Assembly: GCA_009773375.1 (NCBI GenBank)
Contig: WRPH01000021.1
Location: forward strand, 1-61,622
Reading direction: 5' to 3'
From: Paracoccaceae bacterium
GTDB lineage: Bacteria; Pseudomonadota; Alphaproteobacteria; Rhodobacterales; Rhodobacteraceae
DNA length: 61,622 bases
The notes under the pieces are model-generated. The model ran no database searches. It had not been told where the DNA came from and worked only from the letters and a program-made list of their open reading frames with translations. The translations under genes were made by a program, and so were the position numbers. Of this stretch, positions 15,758 to 24,976 are shown in pieces (positions within the stretch are counted from its first letter, which is position 1; each line of letters starts with the position of its first letter).

Positions 15758-17506
15758 GTGACGCCCGTATCGGCGGCAACAGCTGCGCCGGAATTGCAGC
15801 GCGACATGGCCTGGCTGCAAACCGCCTGCGCCGATTTCGCACAGAAATACGAAGGCAAGCTGGCCGGGCTGTCGGCAGCGGCGCTGCTGGCCTGCGTGCA
15901 GGACTATGAGCAGATCGACGTGATCGCCGGGCGCATCGGCTCTTACGCCGGTTTGCGCTATTACCAGAACACCATGGACAGCGAGCGCGCCAAGTTCATG
16001 GCCGATGTGCAGGACGCCATCACCACCTTCACCACGCCGCTGGTGTTTTTCAGCTTGGAATTCAACCGCTTGGAAGACGATCTTCTTGCAGGCCACATCG
16101 CCGCGAATGCCGATCTCGCCCGCTACAAGCCGGTGTTTGACCGCATGCGCGCGATGCGGCCGCACCAACTGTCGGACGAGCTGGAAAAATACCTGCACGA
16201 CGCGTCGGTGGTCGGCGCCAGTGCCTGGAACAAGCTGTTTGATGAAACCATGGCAGGGCTGATGTTCAAGGTAGAAGGTGAAGAAGACGAGCTGAACCTT
16301 GAAGCCACGCTGAACCTGCTGACCGATGCCAATCGCGCCAAACGCGAGGCGGCAAGCCACGCACTGGCAGAGGTTTTTGACAAACATATCAAACTGTTCG
16401 CGCGGGTTCATAACACGCTGGCAAAGGAAAAGGAGATCGACGACCGCTGGCGCAAGATGCCCAGCCCGCAGCACGCACGGCATCTGTCGAACCATGTCGA
16501 ACCCGAGGTGGTCGAAGCCCTGCGCAACGCCGTGGTCGCCGCCTACCCCAAGCTGTCGCACCGCTATTACAAGCTGAAGGCCAAGTGGATGGGGCTGGAC
16601 CGGCTGCAAACCTGGGATCGCAACGCGCCGCTGCCGACCGAAGCGCCGCGTCTGGTGAACTGGGCCGAAGCCAGCGAAACCGTGCTGTCGGCCTATGCCG
16701 CCTTTGATCCGCGCATGGCCGAAGTCGCCAAACCGTTCTTTACCGATGGTTGGATTGATGCGGGCGTCAAACCCGGCAAGGCTCCGGGCGCTTTCGCGCA
16801 TCCGACGGTGACGACGGTGCATCCCTATGTGATGCTGAACTATCTGGGCAAGCCGCGCGATGTGATGACGCTGGCGCATGAATTGGGCCATGGCGTGCAT
16901 CAGGTGCTGGCTGCCGGTCAGGGTGAATTGCTGTCCTCAACCCCGCTGACCTTGGCCGAAACGGCATCGGTCTTTGGCGAGATGCTGACCTTCCGCAAAC
17001 TGCTCGATGCCGCCAAAACCCCGGCTGAACGCAAGACCCTGCTGGCGGGCAAGGTCGAAGACATGATCAACACCGTGGTGCGCCAGATCGCGTTTTACGA
17101 TTTCGAATGCAAACTGCACGCCGCCCGTGCCGAAGGCGAGCTGACCCCCGATGACATCAACGTGCTGTGGATGAGCGTGCAGGCGCAATCCTTGGGCGAA
17201 GCCTTTGATTTCGCAGACGGATACGAAACCTTCTGGGCCTATATTCCACATTTCGTGCATTCACCGTTCTACGTCTACGCCTATGCCTTCGGCGATGGTC
17301 TGGTGAACGCGCTTTATGCGGTTTACGCCGATGGCCTGCCGGATTTTCAGGAAAAATACTTCGACATGCTGAAAGCAGGTGGGTCCAAGCACCACAAGGA
17401 ATTGCTCGCCCCGTTCGGTCTGGACGCGAGCGATCCGAAGTTCTGGGACAAAGGCCTGTCGATGATCGCGGGCTTCATCGACGAGTTGGAAGCGATGGAA
17501 GACTAG
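15758..17506 (+). CDS. pepF: M3 family oligoendopeptidase F-like peptidase, N-terminus frameshifted
   Basis: Cytoplasmic zinc metallopeptidase that cleaves short peptides. The zinc motif HELGHGVHQ is present with the downstream Glu in TLAETASVFGE, and the length of 582 is near normal. GTG at 15758 is the first start in this frame, but it has no ribosome site and the usual N-terminal LPxWDLSDLY motif is missing. A frame with a good GGGGAC site begins at ATG 15688 or 15700 and reads MPDFSPRLPMARP then RPVCD. This resembles the expected beginning and runs out of register with the main frame. A small indel around 15757-15775 (or in the C-run near 15735) probably disrupted the gene start. Confidence 0.85.
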   Translation: MTPVSAATAAPELQRDMAWLQTACADFAQKYEGKLAGLSAAALLACVQDYEQIDVIAGRIGSYAGLRYYQNTMDSERAKFMADVQDAITTFTTPLVFFSLEFNRLEDDLLAGHIAANADLARYKPVFDRMRAMRPHQLSDELEKYLHDASVVGASAWNKLFDETMAGLMFKVEGEEDELNLEATLNLLTDANRAKREAASHALAEVFDKHIKLFARVHNTLAKEKEIDDRWRKMPSPQHARHLSNHVEPEVVEALRNAVVAAYPKLSHRYYKLKAKWMGLDRLQTWDRNAPLPTEAPRLVNWAEASETVLSAYAAFDPRMAEVAKPFFTDGWIDAGVKPGKAPGAFAHPTVTTVHPYVMLNYLGKPRDVMTLAHELGHGVHQVLAAGQGELLSSTPLTLAETASVFGEMLTFRKLLDAAKTPAERKTLLAGKVEDMINTVVRQIAFYDFECKLHAARAEGELTPDDINVLWMSVQAQSLGEAFDFADGYETFWAYIPHFVHSPFYVYAYAFGDGLVNALYAVYADGLPDFQEKYFDMLKAGGSKHHKELLAPFGLDASDPKFWDKGLSMIAGFIDELEAMED

Positions 17507-17512
17507 AAACGG

Positions 17513-17541
17513 GCTGGCGCGACCCTTCCGGCCGCGCCAGC
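17513..17541. terminator. Hairpin between convergent genes
   Basis: A 9-bp perfect stem (GCTGGCGCG/CGCGCCAGC) with an 11-base loop lies between the convergent pepF and attachment-protein genes. There is no long T-run, so termination strength is uncertain. Confidence 0.5.
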
Positions 17542-17547
17542 ACTTGA

Positions 17548-17979
17548 TTACAGCGGCAAGTCCTTGAAATGCGACGGCAGATCATGGGCGGCGACCTTCA
17601 TCAGATCTTTGTGCAGCTCTGCCGCGATCTTTTCCTGCACCTGCTTCGGCATGGCATCGCGCAGCGCGCCCAGCATCTTCGGGCCTGCCGAAATCACCAT
17701 GCGATCATGCGCGCCCTTGTCCCATTCCGCCGCCAGCGCCGCAACAGCATGCTGCGCCAGACGCGGACGCTCGATCTCGGCATCGGACTTGCCGCCGTCA
17801 CCGGTGAACTGCACGCCCGCCGTATGGCTGCGCCCGCGTTCAGAACTGAAATCATGCGCAACATCGGGGAAATCATCAGCCCTGGCCTGTGACAGCTCGG
17901 CCAAGCCCTTGCCCGCGTCGTGCAACAGACGAAAACCGTCTTCACCAGCCAACAGATACAGCGTCGGGATCGTTTTCAT
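17548..17979 (-). CDS. Host attachment-type protein (AtsA/baeRF family)
   Basis: A 143-residue protein similar to the small host attachment proteins of Rhizobiales and Rhodobacterales, which are related to bacterial archaeo-eukaryotic release-factor-like domains. Visible features are the opening TLYLLAGEDGFRLLHDAGKG and the late block DRMVISAGPKMLGALRDAMP. The name comes from an Agrobacterium locus and says little about function here; no signal peptide or membrane segment is present. Convergent with pepF. Confidence 0.8.
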   Translation of the reverse strand: MKTIPTLYLLAGEDGFRLLHDAGKGLAELSQARADDFPDVAHDFSSERGRSHTAGVQFTGDGGKSDAEIERPRLAQHAVAALAAEWDKGAHDRMVISAGPKMLGALRDAMPKQVQEKIAAELHKDLMKVAAHDLPSHFKDLPL

Positions 17980-18042
17980 GCCAGACTCCTTTGCGAATGC
18001 AGGAAGTCTAGCATGAAATCGCAGCGGCCAAACTGATTTGGC

Positions 18043-19032
18043 TCAAAGCGTGATTTCGACACCCACCTTATAAACCGTGTCCATCATCGCCTGGGTGCCG
18101 CGCACAAATTCCAGCGGGCACGGGTAAGCCACGCCATCGCGGATCGAGCGGCCAAACGCCTCTACCTGCAAGACATAATGGTTGGCAGTGGGGAAGCGGT
18201 CGGTGATCACACGGTTGCCGTTCTGGTGCAGTTCCACCTCGGCCAGATCGTTGACATTGGCGTTGAACGGCCCGCCTTCCACCCGGATCATGCCCTTGTC
18301 GCCCTGGAACGTCACCACCTGACGGTTGTAAAGCCGCATCGAGGTCATCGAGCCATAGGTAAAGCGGCCATGCGGGCCGTCCATGATACCCGCAACCTGC
18401 GCAAAGCTGTCGATACCGTTTTCCATGATCAGCCGGGCAGAGATATCTACCGGCTCGGACGAGGTGACAAACCGCGCCGACCCAAAGGTGTACACGCCGA
18501 TATCGCGCAACGAGCCGCCGCCTGCATCGGGGCGGTTGCGGATGTTTTCCATGTCGGTCAAATGGAATGAAAACGCCGCATCGACATGGCGCAGGGTGCC
18601 GATTTCGCCCGCCTCCAACCATTGTTTGGCGCGCTGCCATTGCGGGTGATGCACGATCATATAGGCCTCGGCGGCCAGCAGGCCGCTGGCATCGCGGGCG
18701 GCGATGATCTGGTCGATCTCATCCGCATGCAGCGCAATCGGCTTTTCGGTCAGCACATGCTTGCCCGCCGCCAACGCCTTCAGCGTCCATTCGACATGCA
18801 TGTGGTTCGGCAGCGGAATGTAAACCGCGTCAATCGACGGGTCGGCCAAAAGCGCCTCATAGCTGGAATGCACAGTCAGGCCGGGGCAAAACGCCTGAAA
18901 TCCGGCGGCCTTTTCGGCGCTGGACGTCGCCAGAGCCGCCAGTTCCGCGCCCTTGGCGGCGTGAATCGCCGGTGCCATGTGTTCCCTGGCAAAGTTTGCC
19001 GCGCCCAAAATTCCCCAACGCACTGGCTTCAT
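18043..19032 (-). CDS. Gfo/Idh/MocA family oxidoreductase
   Basis: NAD(P)-dependent sugar-type dehydrogenase of 329 residues. The Rossmann opening WGILGAANFAREHMAPAI is followed by the conserved EKPIALHADE motif (catalytic Lys region) and a C-terminal beta-sheet domain. The substrate cannot be told from sequence; this subgroup is similar to inositol and trans-dihydrobenzenediol dehydrogenases. ATG at 19032 with an upstream GGGGGG tract is chosen over an in-frame start nine codons earlier. Confidence 0.9.
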   Translation of the reverse strand: MKPVRWGILGAANFAREHMAPAIHAAKGAELAALATSSAEKAAGFQAFCPGLTVHSSYEALLADPSIDAVYIPLPNHMHVEWTLKALAAGKHVLTEKPIALHADEIDQIIAARDASGLLAAEAYMIVHHPQWQRAKQWLEAGEIGTLRHVDAAFSFHLTDMENIRNRPDAGGGSLRDIGVYTFGSARFVTSSEPVDISARLIMENGIDSFAQVAGIMDGPHGRFTYGSMTSMRLYNRQVVTFQGDKGMIRVEGGPFNANVNDLAEVELHQNGNRVITDRFPTANHYVLQVEAFGRSIRDGVAYPCPLEFVRGTQAMMDTVYKVGVEITL

Positions 19033-19092
19033 CGCATCCCCCCTGATTTGCTGGCGCAAGGCTAGCCTTTGGGGGCTGATAGCGCAACCAGC

Positions 19093-19854
19093 TTAGGCGT
19101 CAGCCGACGCCGCTGGTGGGGTTTTGGGGCCGGGTTTCAGAAGGCTATAGACAATCGCCAGCAGATAAGCGCCGTCGGCCAGCGCCAGCGTGGTCCACGG
19201 ATAGGTCAGCAGCGCCGCGATCAGCCCGACGAAAGCCAGCAGAACAAAGCTGACGTTTTCGGCATAGATCGTTGCCTTCTTGAACGACGGCGTGCGGAAC
19301 CGCCCCACCATCAGCGCGCCGACAATCGCCATCCACAGCGCCACAAGCCCGGTCGCATAGGCGCTGCCGTCGCCCAAAGCGTTGGACAGAAAGATCGGCA
19401 GCAGCACCAGCAGCGCACCCGCAGGGGAAGGAACACCCTGGAAGCTGTTGGAATCATTGTCAGGTTGGCGATTGCCAATATTGAACCGCGCAAGGCGCAG
19501 CAGGCAGGCCACGGCATAGATCAGGCAGGCGATCCAGCCTTCTGCTCGCATGCCTTGCAAGGCCCACAGATAGATGATCAACGCCGGGGCGACGCCAAAA
19601 TTGACCAGATCGCACAGGCTGTCCAGTTCAGCGCCCATGTCGGATTCGCTTTTCAACAGCCGCGCAAGCCGGCCATCCAGCCCGTCCATGATCGCCGCGA
19701 CGATGATCAACGCCACCGCAAGGCCAAAGCGCCCCTCAATGGCAAAGCGCACTGCCGTCAGCCCGGCACACAGCGCGCCGATGGTCATGAAATTCGGGAT
19801 CAGTTGCACCAGATGCAGCTTTTTGCGGCCCCGCTGAACCGGCTCTTTCGGCAT
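19093..19854 (-). CDS. pssA: CDP-diacylglycerol--serine O-phosphatidyltransferase
   Basis: Makes phosphatidylserine from CDP-diacylglycerol and serine at the inner membrane. The CDP-alcohol phosphotransferase signature is clear (MDGLDGRLARLLKSESD then MGAELDSLCD), and several membrane helices follow. It lies immediately downstream of psd, so the two steps of phosphatidylethanolamine synthesis are co-expressed. Translation may start at ATG 19854 or at GTG 19860, which overlaps the psd stop as GTGA; I use the ATG. Confidence 0.93.
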   Translation of the reverse strand: MPKEPVQRGRKKLHLVQLIPNFMTIGALCAGLTAVRFAIEGRFGLAVALIIVAAIMDGLDGRLARLLKSESDMGAELDSLCDLVNFGVAPALIIYLWALQGMRAEGWIACLIYAVACLLRLARFNIGNRQPDNDSNSFQGVPSPAGALLVLLPIFLSNALGDGSAYATGLVALWMAIVGALMVGRFRTPSFKKATIYAENVSFVLLAFVGLIAALLTYPWTTLALADGAYLLAIVYSLLKPGPKTPPAASADA

Positions 19855-19856
19855 GT

Positions 19857-20549
19857 TCACTCGCGCACCGCCGTGCGGCGCAGCAGATCGCGGTCGAGTT
19901 CCGCCAGCACGGTTTCACCCGCCACCATGTTTTGGCCCAGCGCCACGATGGGTTCCACCCCGTCGGGCAGATACACATCCAGCCGCGAGCCGAAACGGAT
20001 CAGGCCAAAGCGTTCGCCCGTGCGCAACGCCTGCCCTTCCGACACGAACGGCACGATCCGCCGCGCCACCAGCCCGGCGATCTGCACCACGATCAGCTTG
20101 CGGCCGTCGGGCAATTCGAACAGCAAGGAATTGCGTTCATTGTCTTCCGACGCCTTATCCAGCGAGGCATTCAGAAATTTCCCCGGCCGATAGGCCATTT
20201 TCAACAGCCGCCCGGCGATGGGCGCGCGGTTCACATGGCAGTTGAACACCGACATGAACACCGAAACCCGCGTCAGCGCATCCTGGCCCACGCCCAGCTC
20301 CGGTGGCGGCACCGCGCGTTCGATCAGGCTGACCACACCGTCAGCAGGCGATACGATCAGCCCGCGCCCTTGCGGCACAGACCGTTTCGGATCGCGGAAA
20401 AAGTAATAGCACCAGACGGTTGCACCAACGCCCAGCCAGCCCAGCGGATCCCAGATCCAGAACAGCACCAGTGTGATGGCGGCGAAGATGCCAACAAACT
20501 TGTAGCCCTCGCGGTGCATCGGTTTCAGGAAGGTTTCCAGCATAGTCAT
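19857..20549 (-). CDS. psd: Phosphatidylserine decarboxylase, short form
   Basis: Decarboxylates phosphatidylserine to phosphatidylethanolamine using a pyruvoyl group produced by self-cleavage. This is the compact 230-residue PSD-A type. The cleavage motif FGS lies at residues 186-188 ([14 protein letters not shown]), so Ser188 becomes the pyruvoyl residue. Hydrophobic N-terminal helices lie at about residues 18-50. ATG at 20549 follows AAGGGG. It is the first gene of the psd-pssA operon. Confidence 0.95.
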   Translation of the reverse strand: MTMLETFLKPMHREGYKFVGIFAAITLVLFWIWDPLGWLGVGATVWCYYFFRDPKRSVPQGRGLIVSPADGVVSLIERAVPPPELGVGQDALTRVSVFMSVFNCHVNRAPIAGRLLKMAYRPGKFLNASLDKASEDNERNSLLFELPDGRKLIVVQIAGLVARRIVPFVSEGQALRTGERFGLIRFGSRLDVYLPDGVEPIVALGQNMVAGETVLAELDRDLLRRTAVRE

Positions 20550-20646
20550 CGGTGTCGCCCCTTGGGTCTTGATCCGAATGTCCTAACGATTGCGGGCGCG
20601 TGGCGCAACCATCGGACGCAATCGCGCGCCCGATGGCCTTATTTTA

Positions 20647-21543
20647 TCAGGAGGGCACCACCATGCCCTTGGTCTTGGCCAGATCGCGCATGCGTTCCTG
20701 CAGCTTTTCAAAGGCACGCACCTCGATCTGGCGGATGCGTTCGCGGCTGACGCCGTAGCTTTCCGACAGTTCTTCCAGCGTGATCGGGGTTTCGGCCAGA
20801 CGCCGCTTCATCAGCACGTCTTTTTCCCGGTCATTCAGCACCGACATCGCCTGATGCAGCAGGTTCATCCGAATGTCGAATTCGTCGCGCGCCTCATAAT
20901 CGCCGGCCTGATCGCTGTCTTCATCTTCCAGCCAATCCTGCCATTGCGTCGTGCCTTCGCCATCTGACCCGACGGTCGCATTCAGCGAGGCATCGCCGCC
21001 CGACAGACGGCGGTTCATGTCGATAACCTCGGTTTCCGACACGTTCAGATCGGTCGCAATGCGGGCGACGTTTTCGGGGCGCAGATCGCCTTCTTCCAGC
21101 GCGCCGACCTTGGCTTTGGCTTTGCGCAGGTTGAAAAACAGCTTTTTCTGCGCCGAGGTGGTGCCGAGTTTGACCAACGACCACGAGCGCAGGATATATT
21201 CCTGAATGCTGGCGCGGATCCACCACATCGCATAAGTCGCCAGCCGGAAACCCTTTTCCGGGTCAAACCGCTTGACCGCCTGCATCAGCCCGACGTTGGC
21301 TTCGGATATCACCTCGGCTTGCGGCAGCCCGTAGCCGCGGTAGCCCATGGCGATTTTCGCGGCCAGACGCAGGTGGCTCGTCACCATCTTATGGGCGGCG
21401 GTGCTGTCTTGGTGATCAACCCAGCGCTTGGCCAGCATGTATTCTTCTTCCGGTTCCAGCAGCGGGAACTTGCGGATTTCCTGCATGTAACGGTTCAGCC
21501 CCTGTTCCGGGCTGGGTGCAGGCAGATTTGCGTAGGTGCTCAT
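20647..21543 (-). CDS. rpoH: RNA polymerase heat-shock sigma factor RpoH
   Basis: Sigma-32 family factor, 298 residues. Region 2 contains LATYAMWWIRASIQEYILRS, and the diagnostic RpoH box QKKLFFNLRK lies at about residues 132-141. Region 4 ends with a helix-turn-helix (LEELSESYGVSRERIRQIEV). It directs heat-shock and, in Rhodobacter relatives, oxidative-stress genes. ATG at 21543 has an AAAGGGAG site. The 185-base gap from the rluA stop suggests its own promoter. Confidence 0.96.
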   Translation of the reverse strand: MSTYANLPAPSPEQGLNRYMQEIRKFPLLEPEEEYMLAKRWVDHQDSTAAHKMVTSHLRLAAKIAMGYRGYGLPQAEVISEANVGLMQAVKRFDPEKGFRLATYAMWWIRASIQEYILRSWSLVKLGTTSAQKKLFFNLRKAKAKVGALEEGDLRPENVARIATDLNVSETEVIDMNRRLSGGDASLNATVGSDGEGTTQWQDWLEDEDSDQAGDYEARDEFDIRMNLLHQAMSVLNDREKDVLMKRRLAETPITLEELSESYGVSRERIRQIEVRAFEKLQERMRDLAKTKGMVVPS

Positions 21544-21598
21544 AGAGACGCTCCCTTTCTTGGCCCGGTGCGATTGCGCCCCCGGGGACGGGCGAACT

Positions 21599-21624
21599 TA
21601 TATATGCCGCATGCAGGCTTCAAG
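21599..21624 (-). promoter_or_regulatory. Candidate heat-shock-type promoter of rpoH
   Basis: On the minus strand CTTGAA (21619-21624) is followed after 12 bases by CATATATA (21599-21606), about 50 bases before the rpoH start. This resembles sigma-32-type promoters, but the spacing is short, so autoregulation is only a suggestion. Confidence 0.3.
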
Positions 21625-21728
21625 ACCCATGATGCACATCAGCCTTAACGAAAGATGTAGGCCATCCCGTCGCAGGCAAAGATTTATGTCAGCGCTATCA
21701 CGAAGTTGTCAGGGACAAAGATGTCAGA

Positions 21729-22781
21729 TCAGCCCCGCAGCGCCGCCAGCAACGCTTGCAGATCGGCGGGCAAGGGCGAGCTGAATTCCAGCGTCTCCCC
21801 CGTCACCGGATGCTCAAAGCCAAGCGTCGCCGCGTGCAGCGCCTGACGCGGAAAGCTGTTGCCCAATTCCGCCACTTCGGGGCCAAACAGCTTGGGTGAG
21901 ACCTTTTTCTTGCCGCCATAGGTCTGATCGCCGATCAGCCCGTGCCCGGCATAGGCCATGTGCACGCGGATCTGATGCGTGCGGCCGGTTTCCAGCCAGC
22001 ATTCCATCAAGGCCGCACCGCCCTTGAAATCCTCTACCACCCGCGCCCGCGTCACCGCATGGCGGCCCGAGTGCCAGACCACCGCCTGCCGCTGCCGGTC
22101 GGTCTTGTGGCGTTCCAGGTGCGTGGCGATCTTCAGGATGCCGCCGGCCTCAAAGCTGATGCCCTTCAGCCCGCGCAGCCGCGGATCGTAGGCCGAGGGC
22201 ACGCCGTTGACCACCGCCAGATAATGCCGGTTCACCGTATGGGCTTCAAACTGCGCCGCCAGCCCGTGATGGGCGCGGTCGGACTTCGCCACCACCAAAA
22301 GGCCAGTGGTGTCCTTGTCGATGCGATGCACAATGCCGGGGCGGCGTTCGCCACCGATACCCGACAGCGTATCGCCGCAATGGAACAGCAGCGCATTGAC
22401 CAGCGTGCCTGAAGGCGAGCCGGGGGCCGGATGCACCACCATGCCCGCAGGCTTGTCGATGACGATCAGATCGCCATCCTCCCAAATCACTTTCAGCGGA
22501 ATATCTTCCGGCAGCGTCGCCACATCCACCGCAGGGGCGAGCAGCAGGGTGTATTCCTGACCTTCCTTCACCTTGGTCTTCGGATCTGTCACCGCCACGC
22601 CATCGCGCAACACATCGCCTTCGTCGATCATCTTCATCAAACGCGACCGCGACAGCGCCGCTTCCTCTGGCACCGCCGCCGCAAGCGCCTTATCAAGGCG
22701 CTGTGGGGCATCCTCGCCGATCACGATCACCAGACGCGCGCCGATGCCGTCTTCGCTTTCGTCCTCAAAGGGGCTGGCCAT
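21729..22781 (-). CDS. RluA family 23S rRNA pseudouridine synthase
   Basis: A 350-residue enzyme with an N-terminal S4 domain (about residues 25-75) and a catalytic domain containing HRIDKDTTGLLVVAK, where D155 is the nucleophilic aspartate. It is most like RluD/RluC, which modify uridines of 23S rRNA helix 69 or related sites. The start ATG at 22781 has a TAGGAG site that lies inside the first codons of the divergent gene; the two starts share the sequence CATG. Confidence 0.94.
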   Translation of the reverse strand: MASPFEDESEDGIGARLVIVIGEDAPQRLDKALAAAVPEEAALSRSRLMKMIDEGDVLRDGVAVTDPKTKVKEGQEYTLLLAPAVDVATLPEDIPLKVIWEDGDLIVIDKPAGMVVHPAPGSPSGTLVNALLFHCGDTLSGIGGERRPGIVHRIDKDTTGLLVVAKSDRAHHGLAAQFEAHTVNRHYLAVVNGVPSAYDPRLRGLKGISFEAGGILKIATHLERHKTDRQRQAVVWHSGRHAVTRARVVEDFKGGAALMECWLETGRTHQIRVHMAYAGHGLIGDQTYGGKKKVSPKLFGPEVAELGNSFPRQALHAATLGFEHPVTGETLEFSSPLPADLQALLAALRG

Positions 22782-23097
22782 GAACGACACTCCTACCGAG
22801 CCGGGCCTGCCGCCCTCGCTCCGCTTGTTGAAAGGTTTGGTGATCGTGCTGATGATCACCATGATTGTCGGTGTCATAACCGTGGTCGGCCTGCTTGTCA
22901 CCCGCATGCCCAATGCCAATGCAATCGCGCCTGTCTTGCCCGCAGACTTGCAGATGCCGCAGGGGGCCATGCCGCAGGCGGTGACGATGGGCGCGGGCTG
23001 GATCGGGGTTGTGACCACCGACAACCGCATCCTGATCTTTACCCCGCAAGGCAAATTGCATCAGGAACTGGTGATCGCGCCGCTGACCGGCGGATAA
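22780..23097 (+). CDS. Small single-pass membrane protein (DUF6476-like)
   Basis: A 105-residue protein with one membrane helix (LLKGLVIVLMITMIVGVITV, residues about 17-42) and a short periplasmic-looking domain (GWIGVVTTDNRILIFTPQGK). It is recognised as a Rhodobacterales family regularly encoded divergent from rluA; function unknown. Its start codon overlaps that of rluA on the other strand, and its AAAGGGG ribosome site lies within rluA codons. Confidence 0.85.
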   Translation: MNDTPTEPGLPPSLRLLKGLVIVLMITMIVGVITVVGLLVTRMPNANAIAPVLPADLQMPQGAMPQAVTMGAGWIGVVTTDNRILIFTPQGKLHQELVIAPLTGG

Positions 23098-23191
23098 GCC
23101 GGCCTGCCCGCCTGGCCATGCTGGCATTGACCGGGCACGCTCTGTGCTCTTTGATCCAAGGCGCACCGTCCTTGCCGTTTTGAAAGTCGCC

Positions 23192-23341
23192 ATGCGTTCA
23201 CAGTCTCTCCCGGTTTCGGGGCCTTCGGCCGCGGTGGCACAGATCAGCAGCCAGCGGCGGCTTTTGTCGCAAGTCGAGCCAATGCGGCTGATTTCCAGCG
23301 CGGTGGCGTTCGGGCTCATGGCGTTATTTGTGCCGCCCTAG
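23192..23341 (+). pseudogene. N-terminal fragment of the histidine kinase, cut by an in-frame TAG
   Basis: This segment reads MRSQSLPVSG through the hydrophobic AVAFGLMALFVPP and stops at TAG (23339-23341). The next codons continue in the same frame as LAMAAMGLDLL of the kinase. A single change at the stop codon (for example TGG to TAG) would explain the break, so these 49 codons are probably the original N-terminus with its first membrane helix. Confidence 0.65.
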
Positions 23342-23347
23342 CTGGCG

Positions 23348-24886
23348 ATGGCCGCAATGGGGCTGGACCTGCTGTGCGAGGGCATTGCCTTTAGCCTGAT
23401 GCGCGGGCTTGATCCGGCGCAGAGCCGCTGGCGCTACCGGCTGGTGCTGGGCTTGGTGTTCCTGATGGAGCTGGCCTATACCGTGCCCTGCCTGATGATC
23501 TGGCAGCAGCACTTGCCCTTTGCCAAGGCGCTGGCGGTGGGTCTGGTGTCGATGACGTTGTTTCAGCTGACAACGGTGCGGGCCATCCACCTGCCGTTTG
23601 GCATGGCGGGCTGGCTTGCGGTGGCGGCAACTACCCTGCTGGGCAATGGCTGGTATTGGTTAAGCCACGATGATCTGGCGGGTTTTACCGTCTCGACGCT
23701 GGGGGTGGTTGGGGCAATCATCTATACTCTGGGGGCGATGCGCTCCAACCACGCCCTGCATCTGGAAATCAGCCGTCGCGGTGACGAAGCCGATGCGGGC
23801 AACCGTGCCAAGGGGTTGTTTCTGGCGCAGATGAGCCACGAGCTGCGCACGCCACTGAACGCCATCCTTGGCATGGGCGAGGCAGAGCTGGCCAGCACGG
23901 ACGACCCCGGCACCAAGGACCGGATGCAGACCCTTGTGGCCTCGGCCCGGGGTCTTGCGCTGATGCTGGATGACATTCTGGAAATGTCGGGCTTGGATGA
24001 AACCGGCCTGCCGATCCGCCCGGTCACATCCGCGCCGCAACAGGTGATCGCTACCACCGTCGCGCTGTTTCGCCCGGCCTTTGCCACCGCCGGGCTGCGC
24101 CTGACGCTGACCTGCGCCGCCGATCTGCCGCCCGCAGCCCTGCTCGATCCACAGAGGCTGCGGCAATGCCTGTCGAACCTGCTGTCAAACGCGCTGAAAT
24201 TCACCGAAACCGGCGGCGCGACAGTGCACGTCAGCTATCTGCCCCAGGCCGAACTGCTGCAGATCGATGTGGCCGATACCGGCAGCGGCATCGCAGCGCA
24301 CGAGACCGAACGCGCCTTTCAGCCATTTCAGCGTGGCAGCCGGGTGCAAAGCGGGTCGGGTCTGGGGCTTGCGATCAGCCGCGGCCTTGCCCGGCAGATG
24401 GGCGGCGATCTGCTGCTGCTGCCATCGGCGCAAGGCGCACTGTTTCGACTGACCCTGCGCATCGAGCCGCAAGCGGCTTGTCCTGCGCCGGTGCCTTCGG
24501 CGCCCTTGGATTTGTCGGGGCGGCAGATACTGGTGGTCGATGACATTGCCACCAACCGCCTTGTGGCCGCGACCTATCTGCGACGGTTGGCGGCGACGGT
24601 GGCAGAGGCCGCGACTGGCGATGCGGCGCTGGCGGCGATCCGCACCAACCGCCCCGATCTGGTGCTGCTGGATATGAACATGCCCGGCCTGTCGGGGCTG
24701 CAAACGCTGGCACAGATCCGCGCCCTGCCCGGCCCGCCGCTGCCGGTGTTGGCAATGACCGCCGATGCCGCCGCCAACGACCGCGCCCGCTATCTGGCCG
24801 CAGGGCTGGATGGCTACCTTGCCAAGCCGCTGACGCTGGAAGCCGTCACCGCCGCGCTGGCAGCACATCTTCGCCTCACCGCGTAG
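23348..24886 (+). CDS. Hybrid sensor histidine kinase/response regulator (N-terminally interrupted)
   Basis: The 512-residue open part has several membrane helices (residues about 30-130). A HisKA domain follows with phosphoacceptor H164 (MSHELRTPLN), then a HATPase domain (N-box LLSNALKF near 278-285, DTGSGI at 310-315, GSGLGLAIS). The C-terminal receiver domain has D442 (LLDMNMPG), acidic VDD (398-400) and conserved K493. ATG at 23348 has no good ribosome site and follows a TAG in the same frame, so the original start was probably at 23192. Phosphotransfer domains are intact, so an altered product could still signal if translated. Confidence 0.85.
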   Translation: MAAMGLDLLCEGIAFSLMRGLDPAQSRWRYRLVLGLVFLMELAYTVPCLMIWQQHLPFAKALAVGLVSMTLFQLTTVRAIHLPFGMAGWLAVAATTLLGNGWYWLSHDDLAGFTVSTLGVVGAIIYTLGAMRSNHALHLEISRRGDEADAGNRAKGLFLAQMSHELRTPLNAILGMGEAELASTDDPGTKDRMQTLVASARGLALMLDDILEMSGLDETGLPIRPVTSAPQQVIATTVALFRPAFATAGLRLTLTCAADLPPAALLDPQRLRQCLSNLLSNALKFTETGGATVHVSYLPQAELLQIDVADTGSGIAAHETERAFQPFQRGSRVQSGSGLGLAISRGLARQMGGDLLLLPSAQGALFRLTLRIEPQAACPAPVPSAPLDLSGRQILVVDDIATNRLVAATYLRRLAATVAEAATGDAALAAIRTNRPDLVLLDMNMPGLSGLQTLAQIRALPGPPLPVLAMTADAAANDRARYLAAGLDGYLAKPLTLEAVTAALAAHLRLTA

Positions 24887-24976
24887 AAGCGCTGAATCCG
24901 ACGCCAAGGCGACGCCAGAGGTGGACGCCGCCCGCGCAGGCTGGTCAACTCGCGCCAAACAGCAGGGGGAATCGGC

